Of a stretch of DNA of 64,000 nt, positions 1 through 9,048 are shown in pieces. A program made the position numbers and the translations under genes. The notes beneath the pieces were generated by a model that searched no databases, had not been told where the DNA came from, and worked only from the letters and a program-made list of their open reading frames with translations. Numbering within the stretch: position 1 is the first letter of the stretch; every line of letters starts with the position of its first letter. Origin of the DNA: Amycolatopsis sp. NBC_01488 (GTDB taxonomy: Bacteria > Actinomycetota > Actinomycetes > Mycobacteriales > Pseudonocardiaceae); the NCBI RefSeq assembly GCF_036227105.1, contig NZ_CP109434.1, positions 8,714,501-8,778,500 of the forward strand, in the 5' to 3' direction.

Positions 1-67
1 GGCCGCGCAGCTCGCTGGGGAGGAAGACCGTCGCATCGTCGTCGACCGGTGGTGGGGGTTCCGCCAT
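1..67 (-). CDS. N-terminus of a divergent gene, cut by the window edge
   Basis: An ATG at 67 on the minus strand opens a frame running off the left edge. Its 22 visible residues begin MAEPPPPVDDD and end LPSELRG. A GGCAGG-like ribosome site lies upstream. It is divergent from the aminopeptidase gene across a 121-base region carrying two palindromes, so a DNA-binding regulator would fit the context. No domain is visible, so the product cannot be named. Confidence 0.45.
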   Translation of the reverse strand, partial: MAEPPPPVDDDATVFLPSELRG

Positions 68-120
68 GGCCCAAGCCTGCCAGGTCGCATGAGCTTCCGG
101 GCAGCTTCCCACCCCGGACT

Positions 121-167
121 GGTATTCCTATACCGGGACTGTGCTACCGTTCCGGTATAACTATACC
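121..167. promoter_or_regulatory. two 14-bp palindromic operator candidates in a divergent promoter
   Basis: GGTATTCCTATACC (121-134, one mismatch) and GGTATAACTATACC (154-167, perfect) lie 33 bp apart centre to centre, about three helical turns and so on the same DNA face. They sit just upstream of the GTG start at 189, and TATAAC within the second copy could itself serve as a -10 box. The pair looks like a cooperative operator for a dimeric repressor. The protein that binds it is unknown. Confidence 0.6.
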
Positions 168-188
168 GACCTGTGTGACGAGGTTTTC

Positions 189-971
189 GTGATCGAACTG
201 AAGACGCCTGTGGAGATCGACCGCATGCACGTGACGGGGCGCTTCGTCGCCGAGATCCTCACCGAGGTGGGCAGGCTCGCCGACGTCGGCGTCAACCTCA
301 TGGATCTCGAGCACCACGCGCGCGGGATGATCAAGCGGCGCGGAGCCGAGTCGTGCTACTGGGACTACGCGCCGTCGTTCGGCAAGGGCCCGTTCCGCAA
401 CGTCATCTGCCTGTCGGTCAACGACGCCGTCCTCCACGGCCTGCCGCACGACTACGTGCTGCGCGACGGCGACGTGCTGACCGCCGACCTCGCGGTCAGC
501 ATCGACGGGTGGGCGGCCGACTCGGCGCGCACGGTCATCGTCGGCACGCCCGCCGAGGAGGACCTGCGGATCGTCCGAGCCACCGAGGAAGCCCTGGAGG
601 CGGCGATCGAAGCGGCCCGCCCCGGCAACCGGCTGGGCGACATCTCCGCGGCGATCGGGGCGGTGGCCCGCGAGTACGGCTATCCGGTCAACACCGAGTT
701 CGGCGGGCACGGCATCGGCCGCACCATGCACGAGGACCTGCACGTGCCCAACAAGGGCGCGCCCGGGCGCGGGATGAAGCTCCGGCCGGGCCTGACGCTC
801 GCGCTCGAACCCTGGTTCGCGCGCACGACCGACCGGATCGTCTACGACCCCGACGGCTGGACCATCCGTTCGGCGGACGGCTCCCGCACGGCCCACTCCG
901 AGCACACGGTCGCCGTCACCGAAGGCGCGGCCCGGGTGCTCACCCGGCGGGAAGGCGAATCGAACACCTGA
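189..971 (+). CDS. map: type I methionine aminopeptidase
   Basis: A 260-residue cytosolic metalloprotease that removes the initiator Met from new proteins. The five type I metal ligands are visible: two Asp in TADLAVSIDGWAADSA, His in GHGIGRTMHED, Glu in LEPWF and Glu in SEHTVAVT. The substrate-binding His in VLHGLP is also present. The GTG at 189 is chosen because family members start close to this IELKTPVEIDRM segment; the longer in-frame ATG at 141 would lie inside the operator region. Actinomycetes usually carry another map near the ribosomal genes, so this copy with its own operators may be a specialised, regulated paralogue (inference). Confidence 0.9.
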   Translation: MIELKTPVEIDRMHVTGRFVAEILTEVGRLADVGVNLMDLEHHARGMIKRRGAESCYWDYAPSFGKGPFRNVICLSVNDAVLHGLPHDYVLRDGDVLTADLAVSIDGWAADSARTVIVGTPAEEDLRIVRATEEALEAAIEAARPGNRLGDISAAIGAVAREYGYPVNTEFGGHGIGRTMHEDLHVPNKGAPGRGMKLRPGLTLALEPWFARTTDRIVYDPDGWTIRSADGSRTAHSEHTVAVTEGAARVLTRREGESNT

Positions 972-1007
972 GCGAACAACGACAGCGCGTGACACGCGTG
1001 CCAGCGC

Positions 1008-1265
1008 TCAGGCGGCGACCGTGATCTCCAGCGCGGCGAGGCCGGCCTCGGTCAGTTCAGCGGGGACGCGTCCGGTGGCGGCTTCGGCGGCGGGACGCAG
1101 GTAGCCGCCGTGGGCGAGCGCGTGGGCCGTCATCTGATCGCAACAGGCGAATCCGTCGATGAAGAGGTCGGGCTCGCAGCTGCACGACATCTGCGCACGT
1201 CCAGCGGCCACCGCCTTCAGCATCGCCATCGCGCGGTGGGTGAGCTCGACTCCTGAACCGGACAC
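1008..1265 (-). CDS. small Cys-rich hypothetical protein
   Basis: Predicted product of 85 residues. The GTG at 1265 is preferred over the ATG at 1304 because GAGGAAGG lies 7 bases before it. A central segment holds CSCEPD and ACCD, giving four Cys in close order that could bind a metal or form disulphides. The rest is rich in Ala and helix formers. It is convergent with the aminopeptidase gene, with 36 bases between the stops. I recognise no family and assign no function. Confidence 0.6.
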   Translation of the reverse strand: MSGSGVELTHRAMAMLKAVAAGRAQMSCSCEPDLFIDGFACCDQMTAHALAHGGYLRPAAEAATGRVPAELTEAGLAALEITVAA

Positions 1266-1304
1266 CGGACTGCCTTCCTCTGCGTTCTTGCTACGTATAG
1301 TCAT

Positions 1305-1747
1305 TCGCCCGTTGGGCCGATTGTGTTACTTACGACACTATGACGGTTCGGAGCCGGTTGGGGTTCCGGTGGGTCTCGGTTGGTGTCGGTGAACGGTTGG
1401 GGGATCTCGGCGAGCGGTCGGTCGGTCGCTGCTCGCCCGGCCAAAGATGTCCTCGCCGGACGGGCAGGCTCCGGGACGACCAACCAGCTCTCTTCTCGGT
1501 GTCTCCAGGCCGACTCGCCCCCTGGTGACAGGCTTCGAGCTTCAGGTCACCTCGCAGCACCGCGCGGATGTGGTCACCGGCGAGCAGGTCGTGCGGACAA
1601 CCGAGGTCGATCGCGCCGGCCTCCTCGAGCCGAGCCAAGCCGGCTGGCCTCGGTGAATTCGACTTCCGGCCCCGGATCCGGATCCGGGTCAGCTGCTGGT
1701 GATCCACCGCGCCGCGGACGAGCGGAGCCAGGCGGCGCTGGACCCGC
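1305..1747. other. region without a convincing gene
   Basis: Short open frames on both strands here lack ribosome sites, recognisable domains and the usual third-position G/C pattern. Between 1340 and 1405 the plus strand is a run of short GGTT/GGTG/GGGG tracts. A weak dyad, GTGTTACTTACGACAC, lies at 1323-1338, about 58 bases before the small Cys-rich gene, and could belong to its promoter. The stretch may be decayed coding DNA between the Cys-rich gene and the TetR gene. Confidence 0.4.
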
Positions 1748-2344
1748 TCACCCGAGCCGCAGCTCCAGCGTCCGTGCCCACTCCCGCACGATCTGCTTGC
1801 GCCGGCGCGCGTCGTCCGTGAGCAGGTTTGCCAGGCCCAGCCCGCGGCCGAGGTCGAGAGTGGCCTGGACCAGTTCGCGCACGCCCGGGCGGGACTCGTC
1901 GACGCCGAGCAGCTCCACCGCCACCCGGTGCGCCTCGCGCCCGACCCGCGCTTCCAGCGGCACGAGCACGTCCCGCAGCGACTCGTCGGTCGCCGCGATC
2001 GACCACAGCTGCAGGGCCGCGCGGAACAGCGGGCCCGTGTACAGGTTGAGCACCATCTCGACGACCCGCTCGATGCGCGACGCCCCGGTCGGCAGGTCCG
2101 CGGCCTGGGCGCGCAGCTCGTCGATCTGCGACTGCCCGAGCAGGTCGACCGCCGCCACCACGAGGTCCTCCCGCGTCGGGAAGTGGTGCTGGGCCGCGCC
2201 GCGCGAGACGCCGGCCCGCTCGGCGATGCCGGCCACGGTCACGCCGTGCCAGCCACGCTCGCCGAAGCTGTCGAGCGCGGCCTCGATCAGCCGCCGCCGG
2301 GTGGTGCGGCTGCGCTCCTGCTGGGGTTCGCGGACGCCGGTCAA
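1748..2344 (-). CDS. TetR-family transcriptional regulator
   Basis: About 198 residues, normal for the family. The N-terminus carries the TetR helix-turn-helix, TRRRLIEAALDSFGERGW followed by VTVAGIAERAGVSRGAAQHHF, and the rest is the helical ligand-binding region. The start is taken as a TTG overlapping the stop of the upstream SDR gene (TTGA); much longer readings would run through that gene. It is the last gene of the acyl-CoA operon and probably its repressor, the ligand presumably being an acyl-CoA intermediate (inference from TetR/AtuR-type systems). Confidence 0.85.
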   Translation of the reverse strand: MTGVREPQQERSRTTRRRLIEAALDSFGERGWHGVTVAGIAERAGVSRGAAQHHFPTREDLVVAAVDLLGQSQIDELRAQAADLPTGASRIERVVEMVLNLYTGPLFRAALQLWSIAATDESLRDVLVPLEARVGREAHRVAVELLGVDESRPGVRELVQATLDLGRGLGLANLLTDDARRRKQIVREWARTLELRLG

Positions 2345-3174
2345 GCCGGGTCGACCCAGAAGTCGAGCTGGAGGTCCTCCTCCGCACCGCCGATGCGGTA
2401 CTTCGCGAAGTCCGTCACGCCTTCTCCGCGCAGCACCTCGTCGTCGAGGAAGAAGTTCCCGGTCGCCTCGCCGCTCGGCTTGGTGAGGATCGCGTACGCG
2501 GCGTCGGCCATGATCTCCGGCGTCCGGCTGCGGTCGGCCAGTTCCGCGCCGACGACGTTGCGGATCGCCGCCGTGTCGATCGTCGTGCGCGGCCACAGCG
2601 AGTTGACCGCGACGCCGTCCTTCCTGAGTTCCGCCGCGAGCCCGACGGTCACCAGGCTCATCGAGTACTTCGCGATGCTGTACGCGAGGTGCCCGGCGGT
2701 GAACCACTTCTCGTCGAGGCTGATCGGCGGCGACAGGGTCAGGATGTGGGCGTTGGCCGAGCGCCGCAGGTGCGGAATGGCCAGTTTGGACAGCAGGAAC
2801 GTGCCGCGTGCGTTGATGTCCTGCATGAGGTCGTAGCGCTTCATGCTGACCTGCTCGGTCGGCGTCAGGTCGATCGCGCTGGCGTTGTTCACGACGATGT
2901 CGATGCCGCCGAACTGCTCGGCGGTCTTCGCCACGGCGGCCGCGACACCGTCGTCGTCGCGGACGTCGCCGAGGATCGGCAGCGCGTGCCCGCCCGCCTT
3001 CTCGATCGCCTCGGCCGCCGTGTAGATCGTGCCGGGCAGCTTCGGGTGCGGTTCGGCGGTCTTGGCCAGCAGCGCGATGTTCGCGCCGTCCTTCGCCGCC
3101 CGGAGGGCGATCGCCTCGCCGATGCCGCGGCTGCCGCCGGACATGATGATCGTCTTGCCGTCCAAAGTAGACAT
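2341..3174 (-). CDS. short-chain dehydrogenase, HSDL2/AtuG-like
   Basis: 277 residues with a classical SDR fold: the nucleotide site is GGSRGIG near residue 14, then the NNAS motif, and a YSIAK catalytic Tyr/Lys pair near residue 165. The long insertion after the cofactor motif (KTAEPHPKLPGTIY) is characteristic of hydroxysteroid-dehydrogenase-like 2 proteins. It lies 10 bases after the acyl-CoA dehydrogenase gene with AGGAGA as ribosome site. In this operon a 3-hydroxyacyl-CoA or branched-chain alcohol substrate is likely, but specificity cannot be read from sequence. Confidence 0.85.
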   Translation of the reverse strand: MSTLDGKTIIMSGGSRGIGEAIALRAAKDGANIALLAKTAEPHPKLPGTIYTAAEAIEKAGGHALPILGDVRDDDGVAAAVAKTAEQFGGIDIVVNNASAIDLTPTEQVSMKRYDLMQDINARGTFLLSKLAIPHLRRSANAHILTLSPPISLDEKWFTAGHLAYSIAKYSMSLVTVGLAAELRKDGVAVNSLWPRTTIDTAAIRNVVGAELADRSRTPEIMADAAYAILTKPSGEATGNFFLDDEVLRGEGVTDFAKYRIGGAEEDLQLDFWVDPA

Positions 3175-3184
3175 GGCGACTCTC

Positions 3185-4351
3185 CTAGTAGGACTTCGGG
3201 AGGCCGAGGCTGTGCTGGCCGACGAAGTTGAGCACCATCTCGCGGCTCACCGGGGCGATCCGGCCGAGCCGGACGGCGGTGACGAGCGTGCCGAGGCCGT
3301 ACTCGGTGGCGAGGCCGTTGCCGCCGTGGGTCTGCACGGCCTGGTCGGTGGCCCGGATCGCCACCTCGGCGGCGGCGTACTTGGCCATGTTGGCCGACTC
3401 GCCCGCGCCGAAGTCGTCGCCGGAGTCGTAGAGCGACGCGGCCTTCTGCGTCATCAGCTTGGCCAGCTCCAGCTCGATCTTGATCTCGGCCAGGGGGTGC
3501 GCGAGGCCCTGGTGGGCGCCGATCGGCGTGCCCCAGACCTGGCGCTGGTTCGCGTAGCCGACGGCCTTGGCGAGCGCGTACCGCGCGATGCCGAGGGAGA
3601 ACGACGCGCCCATGATGCGTTCCGGGTTGAGGCCCGCGAACAGCTGTGCGATCGCCGCGTCCTCCTCGCCGACCAGCGCTTCGGCCGGGAGCTTGACGTC
3701 GTCGAGGAACAGCGAGAACTGGTTCTCCGGCGCGACGATGTCCATCGGGATCTTCGTGTACTCGAAGCCCTCGGTGCCGGTCGGCAGGATGAACAGCGCG
3801 GGCTTGAGCCGCCCGGTCCTGGCGTCCTCGGTGCGGCCGACGACGAGCACGGCGTCGGCCTCGTCGACGCCGGAGATGAAGACCTTGCGTCCACTGAGGA
3901 CCCAGCCGTCGCCGTCGCGCTTCGCGGTGGTGGTGATCTTGTGCGAGTTCGACCCGGCGTCCGGTTCGGTGATCGCGAAGACCATCCGCTTGGTACCGTC
4001 GGCGATGCCCGGCAGCCACTGCTTCTTCTGCTCTTTGGTGCCGAAGCGGGAGATCACGGTGCCGCAGATGGCCGGCGAAACGACCATGAGCAGCAGCGGC
4101 GAGCCGGCGGCGGCGAGTTCTTCGAGCACCGCGGCGAGGTCGGCGATGCCCGCGCCACCGCCGCCGTACTCCTCGGGGATGTTGACGCCGAGGTAGCCCA
4201 GCCGCCCCGCTTCGTCCCAGAGTTCGTGCGTCTTCTCGTCCGCCCGGGCCTTGCGAGCGTAGTACTCGTGCCCGTACTTGGCGCCCAGTTCGGCGACGGC
4301 CTTGCGGAGCGCGATCCGCTCCTCCGGCTCGACGAAGTTCATGGCGTTCAT
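3185..4351 (-). CDS. acyl-CoA dehydrogenase (first of two)
   Basis: 388 residues covering the three acyl-CoA dehydrogenase domains: helical N-terminus, the FAD-binding middle with AITEPDAGSNSHKITT, and the helical C-terminus with QTHGGNGLATEYG. The Glu of NPERI matches the active-site base position used by isovaleryl-CoA-type enzymes, while the medium-chain-type Glu is absent. The start ATG overlaps the biotin carboxylase stop (ATGA). It would introduce an alpha,beta double bond into an acyl-CoA feeding this pathway. Which of the two dehydrogenases acts before the carboxylase is not evident. Confidence 0.88.
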   Translation of the reverse strand: MNAMNFVEPEERIALRKAVAELGAKYGHEYYARKARADEKTHELWDEAGRLGYLGVNIPEEYGGGGAGIADLAAVLEELAAAGSPLLLMVVSPAICGTVISRFGTKEQKKQWLPGIADGTKRMVFAITEPDAGSNSHKITTTAKRDGDGWVLSGRKVFISGVDEADAVLVVGRTEDARTGRLKPALFILPTGTEGFEYTKIPMDIVAPENQFSLFLDDVKLPAEALVGEEDAAIAQLFAGLNPERIMGASFSLGIARYALAKAVGYANQRQVWGTPIGAHQGLAHPLAEIKIELELAKLMTQKAASLYDSGDDFGAGESANMAKYAAAEVAIRATDQAVQTHGGNGLATEYGLGTLVTAVRLGRIAPVSREMVLNFVGQHSLGLPKSY

Positions 4352-6297
4352 GCGTTGTCTCCCACCACAGCCAGAATTGTGCCGACTTCGACCTGCTGCC
4401 CGACCGTCACCGGGAGTTCCGCGACCACGCCGTCGGCGGGGGCGGCGATCCGGTGTTCCATCTTCATCGCTTCGAGCCAGAGCAGCGGGTCGCCGGCCTT
4501 CACCGGGTCCCCGGCCTGCACCGCCAGCCGGACGACGGTGCCCGGCATCGGCGCGACCAGCGACCCGGCCGCGAGGGCCGCGTCCGGGTCGGCGAACCGC
4601 GGTGCCACCGTCAGCGCCACCGACCCGAGCGCCGAGTCCACATAGGACACGCCGTCGTAGCGGGCGACGTCGAACACCCGCCGGATCCCCGCGACGTCCA
4701 GGACGACCCGGCCGGGCTCGGCGGTGACCAGCTCGACGTCGTACCCCTCGGCTTTCAGGCCGTCGCGGGTCAGCGAGTAGACCACCTCGTACTCGCGGTC
4801 GCCCGCGGTGAAAACCTTGCGCTGCCCGGCCGAGCGGACGTTACGCCAACCACTCGGCAACCTGCCCTGCGTGGTCGCCGACGCTCGGTTGCCCGCCGCG
4901 TCCGCCAGTGCCGCCGCCAAGGCCGAGACGCGCTCGGTGTCCACTGTGGCCAGTGGCGCGGCGAGGGTGTCGAGGCCGTGACGGTCGAAGAACGCAGTAT
5001 CGGTCTGCCCCGCGAGGAAAGCCTCGTGCCGCAGTATGTTCACCAGCAGGTCCCGGTTGGTGACGACGCCGTGGATCTTCGCCCCCGCCAGTGCCTTCGC
5101 GAGCCGCCGGGCCGCCTCGGCGCGGGTCGGTGCCCAGGTGATCACCTTGGCGAGCATGGGGTCGTAGTGCACGCCGACGACGGACCCGCTCTCGAAGCCC
5201 GAGTCGAGTCGCAGCCCGGCGCCTTCGGTGAACTGGCGGTCCACATCGGGCACTTCGAACGTGTGCAGCGTGCCGCTCTGGGGCTGCCACCCGGCCGCCG
5301 GGTCCTCGGCGTAGAGCCGGACCTCGATGGAGTGGCCGACGGTCGGCGGCGGATCGGCGGGCAGCCGCTCGCCCTCGGCGATCCGCAGCTGCAGCGCGAC
5401 CAGGTCGAGTCCGGTGACGTTCTCGGTGACCGGGTGCTCGACCTGCAGCCGGGTGTTCATCTCGAGGAAGTAGAACCGGCCGTCAGGCCCGGCGAGGAAT
5501 TCGACCGTGCCCGCGCCGACGTAGTCGATCGCCTTGGCGGCCTTGCGCGCGGCGTCGAACAGCTCCTCGCGCATCCCCGCGTCGACGAACGGCGACGGCG
5601 CCTCCTCGACGACCTTCTGGTGCCGGCGCTGGATGGAGCACTCCCGCTCCCCCACCGCCCACACCGTGCCGTGCCGGTCGGCGAGCACCTGGACCTCGAT
5701 GTGGCGTCCGGTCTCCAGGTAGCGCTCACAGAAGACGGTCGGGTCGCCGAACGCCGACCCGGCCTCCGCGCCGGCGCCTTCCACGGCCTCGGTCAGCTCG
5801 TCGAGTTCGCGGACCACGCGCATCCCGCGCCCGCCACCCCCGGCGGAGGCTTTGACCAGCAACGGCAGGTCGTCCGAGGTCACCGACGCCGGGTCCAGTT
5901 CGGACAGCACCGGCACGCCGGCGGCGGCCATCAGCCGCTTGGACTCCACTTTGGAGCCCATGGTCTCGATGGCCTCCGGCGGCGGCCCGACCCAGGTCAG
6001 CCCGGCGTCGAGGACGGCCCGGGCGAACGCGGCGTTCTCGGACAGGAAGCCGTAGCCGGGGTGGACGGCGTCGGCGCCGGTGTCGGCCGCGGCCTTGACC
6101 AGCAGCTCGGCCCGCAGATAGGTCTCGGACGGTGCGTTGCCGGGCAGCCGGACGGCCGCGTCGGCTTCCAGCGCATGGGGCGCGGCGGCATCGGCGTCGG
6201 AGAACACCGCCACCGTGCCGATCCCGGCGTCGCGGCAGCTGCGGAAGACCCGGCGGGCGATCTCGCCGCGGTTGGCGACCAGCAGGTTCTGGATCAT
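4348..6297 (-). CDS. biotin-dependent acyl-CoA carboxylase alpha subunit
   Basis: 649 residues combining an N-terminal biotin carboxylase (start IQNLLVANRGEIARRVFRSC), an ATP-grasp domain with KASAGGGGRGMR, and a C-terminal biotin carrier domain with the biotinyl Lys in EAMKMEH near residue 612. It carboxylates biotin with ATP and bicarbonate for transfer by the partner beta subunit, encoded immediately upstream with a 7-base gap. Size and context fit methylcrotonyl-, geranyl- or propionyl-type carboxylases (LiuD/AtuF/AccA); the neighbours favour a branched-chain substrate. Confidence 0.93.
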   Translation of the reverse strand: MIQNLLVANRGEIARRVFRSCRDAGIGTVAVFSDADAAAPHALEADAAVRLPGNAPSETYLRAELLVKAAADTGADAVHPGYGFLSENAAFARAVLDAGLTWVGPPPEAIETMGSKVESKRLMAAAGVPVLSELDPASVTSDDLPLLVKASAGGGGRGMRVVRELDELTEAVEGAGAEAGSAFGDPTVFCERYLETGRHIEVQVLADRHGTVWAVGERECSIQRRHQKVVEEAPSPFVDAGMREELFDAARKAAKAIDYVGAGTVEFLAGPDGRFYFLEMNTRLQVEHPVTENVTGLDLVALQLRIAEGERLPADPPPTVGHSIEVRLYAEDPAAGWQPQSGTLHTFEVPDVDRQFTEGAGLRLDSGFESGSVVGVHYDPMLAKVITWAPTRAEAARRLAKALAGAKIHGVVTNRDLLVNILRHEAFLAGQTDTAFFDRHGLDTLAAPLATVDTERVSALAAALADAAGNRASATTQGRLPSGWRNVRSAGQRKVFTAGDREYEVVYSLTRDGLKAEGYDVELVTAEPGRVVLDVAGIRRVFDVARYDGVSYVDSALGSVALTVAPRFADPDAALAAGSLVAPMPGTVVRLAVQAGDPVKAGDPLLWLEAMKMEHRIAAPADGVVAELPVTVGQQVEVGTILAVVGDNA

Positions 6298-6304
6298 CGC
6301 TCAC

Positions 6305-7903
6305 TCACATCCGGAAGACGCCGAAGCCCTCGGCGCCCTTCACTGGTCCATTGTGGATCGCCGACAGGCTCAGCCCGAGCACGGTGCGGGTGTCGCGCGG
6401 GTCGATGATGCCGTCGTCGTAGAGCATGCCGGAGAGGAACATCGGCATCGACTCGGCCTCGATCTGGCCTTCCACCATGGCGCGCATGGCCTGGTCGTGC
6501 TCCTCGTTGTACTCCTGGCCGCGGCTTTCGGCGGCCGCGCGGGCCACGATGGACAGCACGCCGGCCAGCTGCGCCGGACCCATCACCGCGGACTTCGCGC
6601 TCGGCCACGCGAACAGGAACCGGGGATCGTAGGCGCGGCCGCACATCCCGTAGTGCCCGGCGCCGTAGGACGCTCCCATGAGGACGGACAGGTGCGGCAC
6701 CTTCGAGTTCGAGACGGCGTTGATCATCATCGCGCCGTGCTTGATGATGCCGCTCTGCTCGTACTCCTTGCCAACCATGTAGCCGGTCGTGTTGTGCAGG
6801 AAGACCAGCGGCGTGTCGATCTGGTTGGCCAGCTGGATGAACTGCGCGGCCTTCTGCGACTCCTCGCCGAACAGCACGCCCTGCGCGTTGGCCAGGACGC
6901 CGACCGGGTAGCCGTGGATGCTCGCCCAGCCCGTCACCAGGCTCGATCCGTACAGCGGCTTGAACTCGTCGAAGTCGGAGCCGTCGACGACGCGGGCGAT
7001 CACCTCGCGCGGGTCGAACGGCACCTTGAGGTCGGGCGGCACGATGCCGAGCAGGTCCTCGGCGTCGTACAACGGCTCGGCGTAGTCCGGTTTCGGAGAC
7101 GGTCCTTGCTTCGTCCAATTGAGCCGTTTGACGATGTTCCGGCCCAGGCGGATCGCGTCCTGCTCGTCGACGGCCAGGTAGTCGGCCAGGCCGGAGGTCC
7201 GCGCGTGCATCTCGGCGCCGCCGAGCGACTCGTCGTCGGACTCCTCGCCGGTCGCCATCTTGACCAGCGGCGGCCCGCCGAGGAACACCTTCGCGCGTTC
7301 CTTGACCATGACGACGTAGTCCGACATGCCCGGCAGGTACGCCCCACCGGCCGTGGAGTTGCCGAAGACCAGCGCGACCGTCGGGCAGCCCGCGGCCGAC
7401 GCCCGCGTGATGTCGCGGAAGATCCGGCCGCCCGGGATGAAGATCTCCTTCTGCGTCGGCAGGTCCGCGCCGCCGGACTCGACGAGGTTGATCGTCGGCA
7501 GCCGGTTCTGCGCGGCGATGTCCGCCGCCCGGTAGGACTTCTTGGCCGTCCAGGGGTTGCTCGCGCCGCCCTTGACCGTCGGGTCGCTGGCCGAGACCAG
7601 GCACTCGACGCCCTCGACGACGCCGATGCCGGTCACCAGGCTCGCGCCGACGCGGTAGTCCGAGCCCCAGGCCGCCAGCGGCGACAGCTCCAGGAACGGC
7701 GAGTCCGCGTCGAGCAGCAGCTCGATCCGTTCGCGGGCCAGGAGCTTGCCGCGTTTGCGGTGCCGTTCGACGTACTTCTCACCGCCACCGGCCACGGCCT
7801 TGGCCTGTTCGGCGTCGATCTCGGCGAGCTTCTCCAGCATCGCCTCGCGGTTGGCGCCGAACTCGGCGGTCCGTATGTCCACTGTGGACCTGAGAGCGGT
7901 CAT
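6305..7903 (-). CDS. acyl-CoA carboxylase beta subunit (carboxyltransferase)
   Basis: 532 residues with the paired crotonase-fold carboxyltransferase domains. The first holds LVESGGADLPTQKEIF and FGNSTAGGAYLPGMSDY, the second FLHNTTGYMVGKEYE and GASYGAGHYGMCGRAYDPRF. Methylcrotonyl/geranyl-CoA carboxylase beta subunits have this length and these glycine-rich oxyanion motifs. The ATG at 7903 overlaps the preceding dehydrogenase stop (ATGA), which rules out the longer upstream frame. It transfers CO2 from biotin of the alpha subunit to an enoyl-CoA; acyl-chain preference is undetermined. Confidence 0.93.
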   Translation of the reverse strand: MTALRSTVDIRTAEFGANREAMLEKLAEIDAEQAKAVAGGGEKYVERHRKRGKLLARERIELLLDADSPFLELSPLAAWGSDYRVGASLVTGIGVVEGVECLVSASDPTVKGGASNPWTAKKSYRAADIAAQNRLPTINLVESGGADLPTQKEIFIPGGRIFRDITRASAAGCPTVALVFGNSTAGGAYLPGMSDYVVMVKERAKVFLGGPPLVKMATGEESDDESLGGAEMHARTSGLADYLAVDEQDAIRLGRNIVKRLNWTKQGPSPKPDYAEPLYDAEDLLGIVPPDLKVPFDPREVIARVVDGSDFDEFKPLYGSSLVTGWASIHGYPVGVLANAQGVLFGEESQKAAQFIQLANQIDTPLVFLHNTTGYMVGKEYEQSGIIKHGAMMINAVSNSKVPHLSVLMGASYGAGHYGMCGRAYDPRFLFAWPSAKSAVMGPAQLAGVLSIVARAAAESRGQEYNEEHDQAMRAMVEGQIEAESMPMFLSGMLYDDGIIDPRDTRTVLGLSLSAIHNGPVKGAEGFGVFRM

Positions 7904-9048
7904 GAAGTGTATCCCAATCGCTTCGCGGCCAGGCCGGTGAGGATCTCGGTGGTGCCGCCGCCGATGCCGAGGATCCGGACGTCGCGGTAGTGGCGCTCCA
8001 CTTCGGACTCGCGCAGGTAGCCGAGCCCGCCGTGCAGCTGGACGGCCTCGTTGACCACCCACTCGGCGGCCTCGACGGCGGTGTTCTTGGCGAAACAGGC
8101 CTCGGCGACGACTTCCTCTCCCGAGACGTGCCGGATCGCGGCCTGCCGCGTGTAGGTCCGGGCCACGTCCACGCGGCGCGCCATCTCGGTGAGCTTGTGC
8201 TGCACGACCTGCCGCGAGATGAGCGGACGGCCGAACGTCTCGCGCAACCGGCACCAGTCCAGCGTCAGGTCGAGCGCTCGCTGAGCGTGCGCATACGCCT
8301 GCACGGCCAGCGAAAGCCGTTCGGTGACGAACTGCGTGGCCACCTGCGCGAACCCGCTGTTCTCGGCACCGACCAGGTTCTCCACTGGCACCCGGACGTC
8401 CACGTAGGACAGTTCGGCGGTGTCGGAGCAGAGCCAGCCCATCTTCTCCAGCTTCCGGGACACGGTGAAGCCGGGCGTCCCGCGTTCGACGACGATCAGC
8501 GACAGCCCGTGCGCGCCGTCGCCGCCGGTGCGCACGACCGTCGTGACGAAATCCGCGCGGCACCCCGAGGTGATGAACGTCTTGGCGCCGTTGATCACGT
8601 ACTCGTCGCCCTCGCGGACGGCGGTGGTCCGGATCCCGGCGACGTCGGACCCGCCGTCCGGCTCGGTCACGGCGAGGGAGCCGATCTTGGCCCCGGCCAG
8701 CGTCGGCCGCACCCAGCGTTCGATCTGCACCGGGTCGTCCGCCTCGGCGATGTGCGGGACGGCGATGCCGCAGGTGAACAGCGACGCGAACAGCCCGCCG
8801 GAACCGCCCGCGTAGTGCATCTCCTCGGCGACGACCAGCGCGTCGAGGTAGTTGCCGTCGCCGCCGCCGATCTCCTCGGGGAAGGCGACGCCGAGCAGGC
8901 CGAGGTCCCCGGCCTTGCGGTGCAGGTCGCGCGGCAGCTCGCCGGCGCGTTCCCAGTCGTCCAGGTGCGGCAGGACCTCCTGCTCGACGAACTTCCGCAC
9001 GGTCTTGCGCAGCTCGGCCCGCTCGGGCGTCCGGAACGGATCGGTCAC
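7900..9048 (-). CDS. acyl-CoA dehydrogenase (second), isovaleryl/citronellyl-type
   Basis: 382 residues. The FAD-site motif is AVTEPDGGSDVAGIRT and the C-terminal signature LHGGLGYLRESEVERHYRDV is followed by IGGGTTEIL. Gly replaces the medium-chain catalytic Glu, and TERLSLA supplies Glu at the isovaleryl-CoA-dehydrogenase base position, so a branched substrate is likely. The GTG at 9048 overlaps the AtuA stop (GTGA). In Atu clusters the matching gene is the citronellyl-CoA dehydrogenase AtuD (established for Pseudomonas), but homology to AtuD specifically was not tested. Confidence 0.9.
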   Translation of the reverse strand: MTDPFRTPERAELRKTVRKFVEQEVLPHLDDWERAGELPRDLHRKAGDLGLLGVAFPEEIGGGDGNYLDALVVAEEMHYAGGSGGLFASLFTCGIAVPHIAEADDPVQIERWVRPTLAGAKIGSLAVTEPDGGSDVAGIRTTAVREGDEYVINGAKTFITSGCRADFVTTVVRTGGDGAHGLSLIVVERGTPGFTVSRKLEKMGWLCSDTAELSYVDVRVPVENLVGAENSGFAQVATQFVTERLSLAVQAYAHAQRALDLTLDWCRLRETFGRPLISRQVVQHKLTEMARRVDVARTYTRQAAIRHVSGEEVVAEACFAKNTAVEAAEWVVNEAVQLHGGLGYLRESEVERHYRDVRILGIGGGTTEILTGLAAKRLGYTS

